Positions 6,676-8,664 of a stretch of 8,664 nucleotides of DNA are shown here, one piece after another (within the stretch, counting starts at the first letter, position 1; every line of letters begins with the position of its first letter). The notes below the pieces were generated by a model that saw only the letters and a list, made by a program, of their open reading frames with translations, had not been told where the DNA came from and did no database searches. Origin of the DNA: Lachnospiraceae bacterium (lineage in GTDB: Bacteria; Bacillota; Clostridia; Lachnospirales; Lachnospiraceae); the NCBI GenBank assembly GCA_017473665.1, contig JAFUKK010000060.1:1-8664 (forward strand), given 5' to 3'. Made by a program: the position numbers and the translations under genes.

Positions 6676-6706
6676 CCGGACACTTCCGGCACCGGAAGTG
6701 CTCCGG
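6676..6706 (+). other. Strong hairpin between rmlB and rmlC
   Basis: CACTTCCG (6681-6688) and CGGAAGTG (6693-6700) form a perfect stem around a GCAC loop. It is extended at its base by CCGGA (6676-6680) with TCCGG (6702-6706) across a single bulged C at 6701, giving 13 pairs. No T run follows directly (AATATTTT begins only several bases later), so a full terminator is unlikely. It lies between AAAGGA (6666-6671) and the rmlC ATG at 6720. Possible roles are an RNA-processing or stability element, partial attenuation, or folding that brings the upstream AAAGGA closer to the start. Confidence 0.7.
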
Positions 6707-6719
6707 CAGAGAATATTTT

Positions 6720-7331
6720 ATGGGACAGATACAAGTAGAAAAAAATGTAGGCGGTATTGAAGGTCTGTGTATCATCCAGCCTGCAGTGCACGGAGATAAC
6801 CGTGGCTATTTCATGGAGACCTACAATCAAAGAGATATGGAAGAGGCAGGGCTTAATATGGTATTTGTACAGGATAACCAGTCCTGCTCCGTAAAAGGAG
6901 TTCTCCGGGGCTTGCATTTCCAGAAGCAATTCCCTCAAGGCAAGCTGGTAAGAGTTATCAAAGGTTCCGTGTTCGATGTAGCAGTGGACCTGCGTAGTAA
7001 CAGCGAAACCTATGGCAAATGGTTTGGCGTAGAGCTGACCGAGGAAAATAAAAAGCAGTTTTACATTCCGGAAGGCTTTGCCCATGGATTTCTGGTATTA
7101 TCCGATGTGGCTGAATTCTGCTACAAGTGTACGGACTTCTACCATCCGGGAGATGAAGGCGGCCTGGCATGGAATGATCCTGCCATCGGCATTGACTGGC
7201 CACAGCTTCAGGGCTCCTATCAAGGAAGTGCCAGTGCAGAGGGTTATACCTTATCCGATGGTACTGCCCTGAATTTAAGCGACAAGGACCAGAAATGGCT
7301 GGGTATCCAGGATACCTTTAAATTCAAATAA
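6720..7331 (+). CDS. rmlC: dTDP-4-dehydrorhamnose 3,5-epimerase
   Basis: RmlC (RfbC) epimerises dTDP-4-keto-6-deoxyglucose at C3 and C5 to dTDP-4-keto-L-rhamnose. The 203-aa cupin protein carries IEGLCIIQPAVHGDNRGYF (13-31), then ETYN, and QDNQSCSVKGVLRGLHFQ (51-68) with the catalytic histidine at 66. It also carries PQGKLVRVIKGSVFDVAVDLR (72-92), YIPEGFAHGF (115-124) and EFCYKCTDFY (132-141) with a probable catalytic tyrosine at 135. Next comes WNDPAIGIDWP (151-161), where D153 likely pairs with the histidine. It is slightly longer than the enterobacterial enzyme because of the C-terminal tail. ATG 6720 is the only plausible start: the upstream frame is open but has no ATG, GTG or TTG between rmlB and 6720, and MGQI fits the family. 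Its ribosome binding site is weak (GAGA, 7 nt upstream), unlike the other genes here. No rmlD follows. Confidence 0.95.
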   Translation: MGQIQVEKNVGGIEGLCIIQPAVHGDNRGYFMETYNQRDMEEAGLNMVFVQDNQSCSVKGVLRGLHFQKQFPQGKLVRVIKGSVFDVAVDLRSNSETYGKWFGVELTEENKKQFYIPEGFAHGFLVLSDVAEFCYKCTDFYHPGDEGGLAWNDPAIGIDWPQLQGSYQGSASAEGYTLSDGTALNLSDKDQKWLGIQDTFKFK

Positions 7332-7369
7332 CCGCAACGGTAGCCGTTTTCCTCACTACTTGCATAAAC

Positions 7370-7398
7370 AAGCCCGCCGGATACACTCCGACGGGCTT
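7370..7398. terminator. Bidirectional terminator between rmlC and fcl
   Basis: AAGCCCGCCGGA (7370-7381) pairs with TCCGACGGGCTT (7387-7398) around the loop TACAC. There is one C-A mismatch in the plus-strand RNA, which becomes a G-U pair in the minus-strand RNA. The minus-strand product is followed by TTGTTTAT, a fair T tract; the plus side has the AT-rich TATATTATA. The hairpin lies between convergent genes. A smaller hairpin, AACGG-TAG-CCGTT followed by TT (7336-7350), lies just after the rmlC stop and may add to termination. Confidence 0.8.
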
Positions 7399-7418
7399 AT
7401 ATTATACCAGCTAAAATT

Positions 7419-8363
7419 TTATCTCTCCGCTCTCATGGGATTGTGCAGAAAATCTTCATAAGCCAGACGAATACCATCCTCCAGCTCTGTCTTGTAGGTC
7501 CATCCCAATGCTTTGCTCTTGCTCACATCCAATAGCTTTCTGGGGGTACCATTGGGCTTAGAGGTATCCCAGCGAATCTCACCCTTATAACCCACTACCT
7601 TTGCCACCAGCCCGGTCAAATCCCTAATGCTGATCTCCTTGCCGGTACCGGCATTGACTGTTTCATTACCGCTGTAATGATTCATGAGAAATACGCACAA
7701 ATCTGCCAAATCGTCCACATACATAAACTCTCTCATAGGACTGCCATCCCCCCAGCAGGTAACAAAGGATGCTCCTGACTCCTTGGCCTCATGGAATCGA
7801 CGAATCAGTGCCGGAAGCACATGACTATGGGTGGGATGATAATTATCATTTGGCCCGTACAGATTGGTGGGCATCACAGATATATAATCGGTACCGTACT
7901 GACGGTTCAGATATTCACAATACTTAAGGCCGGAAATCTTAGCCAGGGCATAAGCCTCGTTGGTCTGCTCCAGCTCTGAGGTCAACAAACAGCTTTCCTT
8001 CATGGGCTGGGGTGCCATCCGGGGATAAATACAGGAGGAACCTAAAAACTGTAATTTCTTACAACCATTCCTCCAGGCAGCATGAATCACATTCATCTCC
8101 AGCATCATATTCTCATACATAAAATCTGCCAGTGCCTCACTATTTGCTACAATTCCGCCCACTTTGGCAGCTGCCAGAAATACATATTCCGGCTTCTCGG
8201 CCTCAAAAAAAGCTTCTACCTCATCCTGTCGGCACAAATCCAGCTCTTTATGGGTACGGGTAATAATATTATAGTAACCCTGTTCTTCTAAACATCGTAT
8301 GATGGCAGAACCCACCATCCCCCGGTGGCCTGCCACATATATCTTTGCATTTTTATCCATCAT
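7419..8363 (-). CDS. fcl: GDP-L-fucose synthase
   Basis: Fcl (WcaG) converts GDP-4-keto-6-deoxy-D-mannose to GDP-L-fucose by epimerisation and NADPH-dependent reduction. From ATG 8363 the protein is 314 aa, close to the E. coli enzyme. It carries the NADP-binding GHRGMVGS (12-19), AAAKVGGI (64-71), GSSCIYP (108-114, catalytic S109 and C111), Y138-x3-K142 in NEAYALAK, and MPTNLYGPNDNYHP (164-177). SHVLPALIRRFHEA (180-193) carries the general-acid histidine at 181, then REFMYVDDLA. I preferred 8363 to the upstream ATG 8417 because AGGAGG lies 9 nt before 8363 and the extra 18 residues are not Fcl-like; the adjacent ATG at 8360 is also possible. It lies 137 bp downstream of glf and has a candidate promoter of its own. 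The Gmd partner is not in the window. Confidence 0.95.
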   Translation of the reverse strand: MMDKNAKIYVAGHRGMVGSAIIRCLEEQGYYNIITRTHKELDLCRQDEVEAFFEAEKPEYVFLAAAKVGGIVANSEALADFMYENMMLEMNVIHAAWRNGCKKLQFLGSSCIYPRMAPQPMKESCLLTSELEQTNEAYALAKISGLKYCEYLNRQYGTDYISVMPTNLYGPNDNYHPTHSHVLPALIRRFHEAKESGASFVTCWGDGSPMREFMYVDDLADLCVFLMNHYSGNETVNAGTGKEISIRDLTGLVAKVVGYKGEIRWDTSKPNGTPRKLLDVSKSKALGWTYKTELEDGIRLAYEDFLHNPMRAER

Positions 8364-8459
8364 GAAATACTTCCTCCTGCCGATTGCATATGGCAACCGG
8401 AACATGTATGGTATCACTTACACACCTGCCGCTTGTCAGCCGGGGTGCTTACTGTACTC

Positions 8460-8488
8460 ATCATATCATTAAATATGCCACAAGGCAA
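8460..8488 (-). promoter_or_regulatory. Candidate promoter for fcl in the glf-fcl gap
   Basis: On the minus strand TTGCCT (8483-8488) is followed after 17 bp by TATGAT (8460-8465). It would yield a leader of about 90 nt before fcl. That leader can form CACC...GGTG pairings, and a 6-bp hairpin (plus-strand GATTGC 8382-8387 with GCAACC 8393-8398) just upstream of the ribosome binding site. Read-through from glf is also possible, since no clear terminator separates the genes. Confidence 0.5.
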
Positions 8489-8500
8489 TGAAAGAAACTC

Positions 8501-8664
<164 letters not shown>

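Noticed and set aside
8364..8417. Longer fcl starting at ATG 8417
   Set aside because: The additional 18 residues do not resemble Fcl N-termini and the good ribosome binding site serves ATG 8363.

Overview
The window looks like chromosome from a Gram-positive Clostridia-type bacterium, most likely a Lachnospiraceae relative. This is an inference from protein character (RmlA/B/C, Fcl, Glf, and a MerR-methyltransferase fusion of a type common in Firmicutes), strong AGGAGG-type ribosome binding sites on most genes, moderate GC content with AT-rich intergenic DNA, and consensus sigma-A promoters. No rRNA, tRNA, CRISPR array or transposase was seen.

Layout. (1) 1-2403, minus strand: the DNA-repair pair sbcD-sbcC, overlapping by 4 bp; sbcC runs off the left edge. 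(2) 2404-2676: a divergent control region with back-to-back sigma-A promoters for sbcDC (minus) and for a MerR-methyltransferase fusion gene (plus). The latter has a leader of about 95 nt that may hide its ribosome binding site. (3) 2677-3849, plus: a 390-aa protein with an N-terminal MerR DNA-binding domain and a C-terminal SAM-dependent methyltransferase. (4) 3916-4478, minus: a RelB/DinJ-like antitoxin and a RelE/ParE-like toxin in one operon. The toxin begins with TTG and appears to lack an internal helical segment. (5) 4612-7331, plus: rmlA-rmlB-rmlC, three of the four dTDP-L-rhamnose steps, with a strong hairpin between rmlB and rmlC. (6) 7370-7398: a bidirectional terminator. (7) 7419-8664, minus: GDP-L-fucose synthase (fcl) downstream of the 3' end of UDP-galactopyranose mutase (glf), which runs off the right edge.

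How the genes fit together. The right half is a sugar-nucleotide supply block (dTDP-rhamnose precursor, GDP-fucose, UDP-galactofuranose), typical of surface polysaccharide loci. rmlD and gmd, needed to complete two of these pathways, are not in the window. The left half is housekeeping repair plus a regulator. The most intriguing link is that the promoter of the MerR-methyltransferase gene and the promoter of rmlABC share an extended block from -35 to -10, including the identical 10-mer CGTCACCTTT just before the -10. The rml copy has a 19-bp spacer, the geometry MerR proteins usually act on. This suggests, but does not prove, that the fusion protein controls itself and the rhamnose operon, with the toxin-antitoxin pair lying between them.
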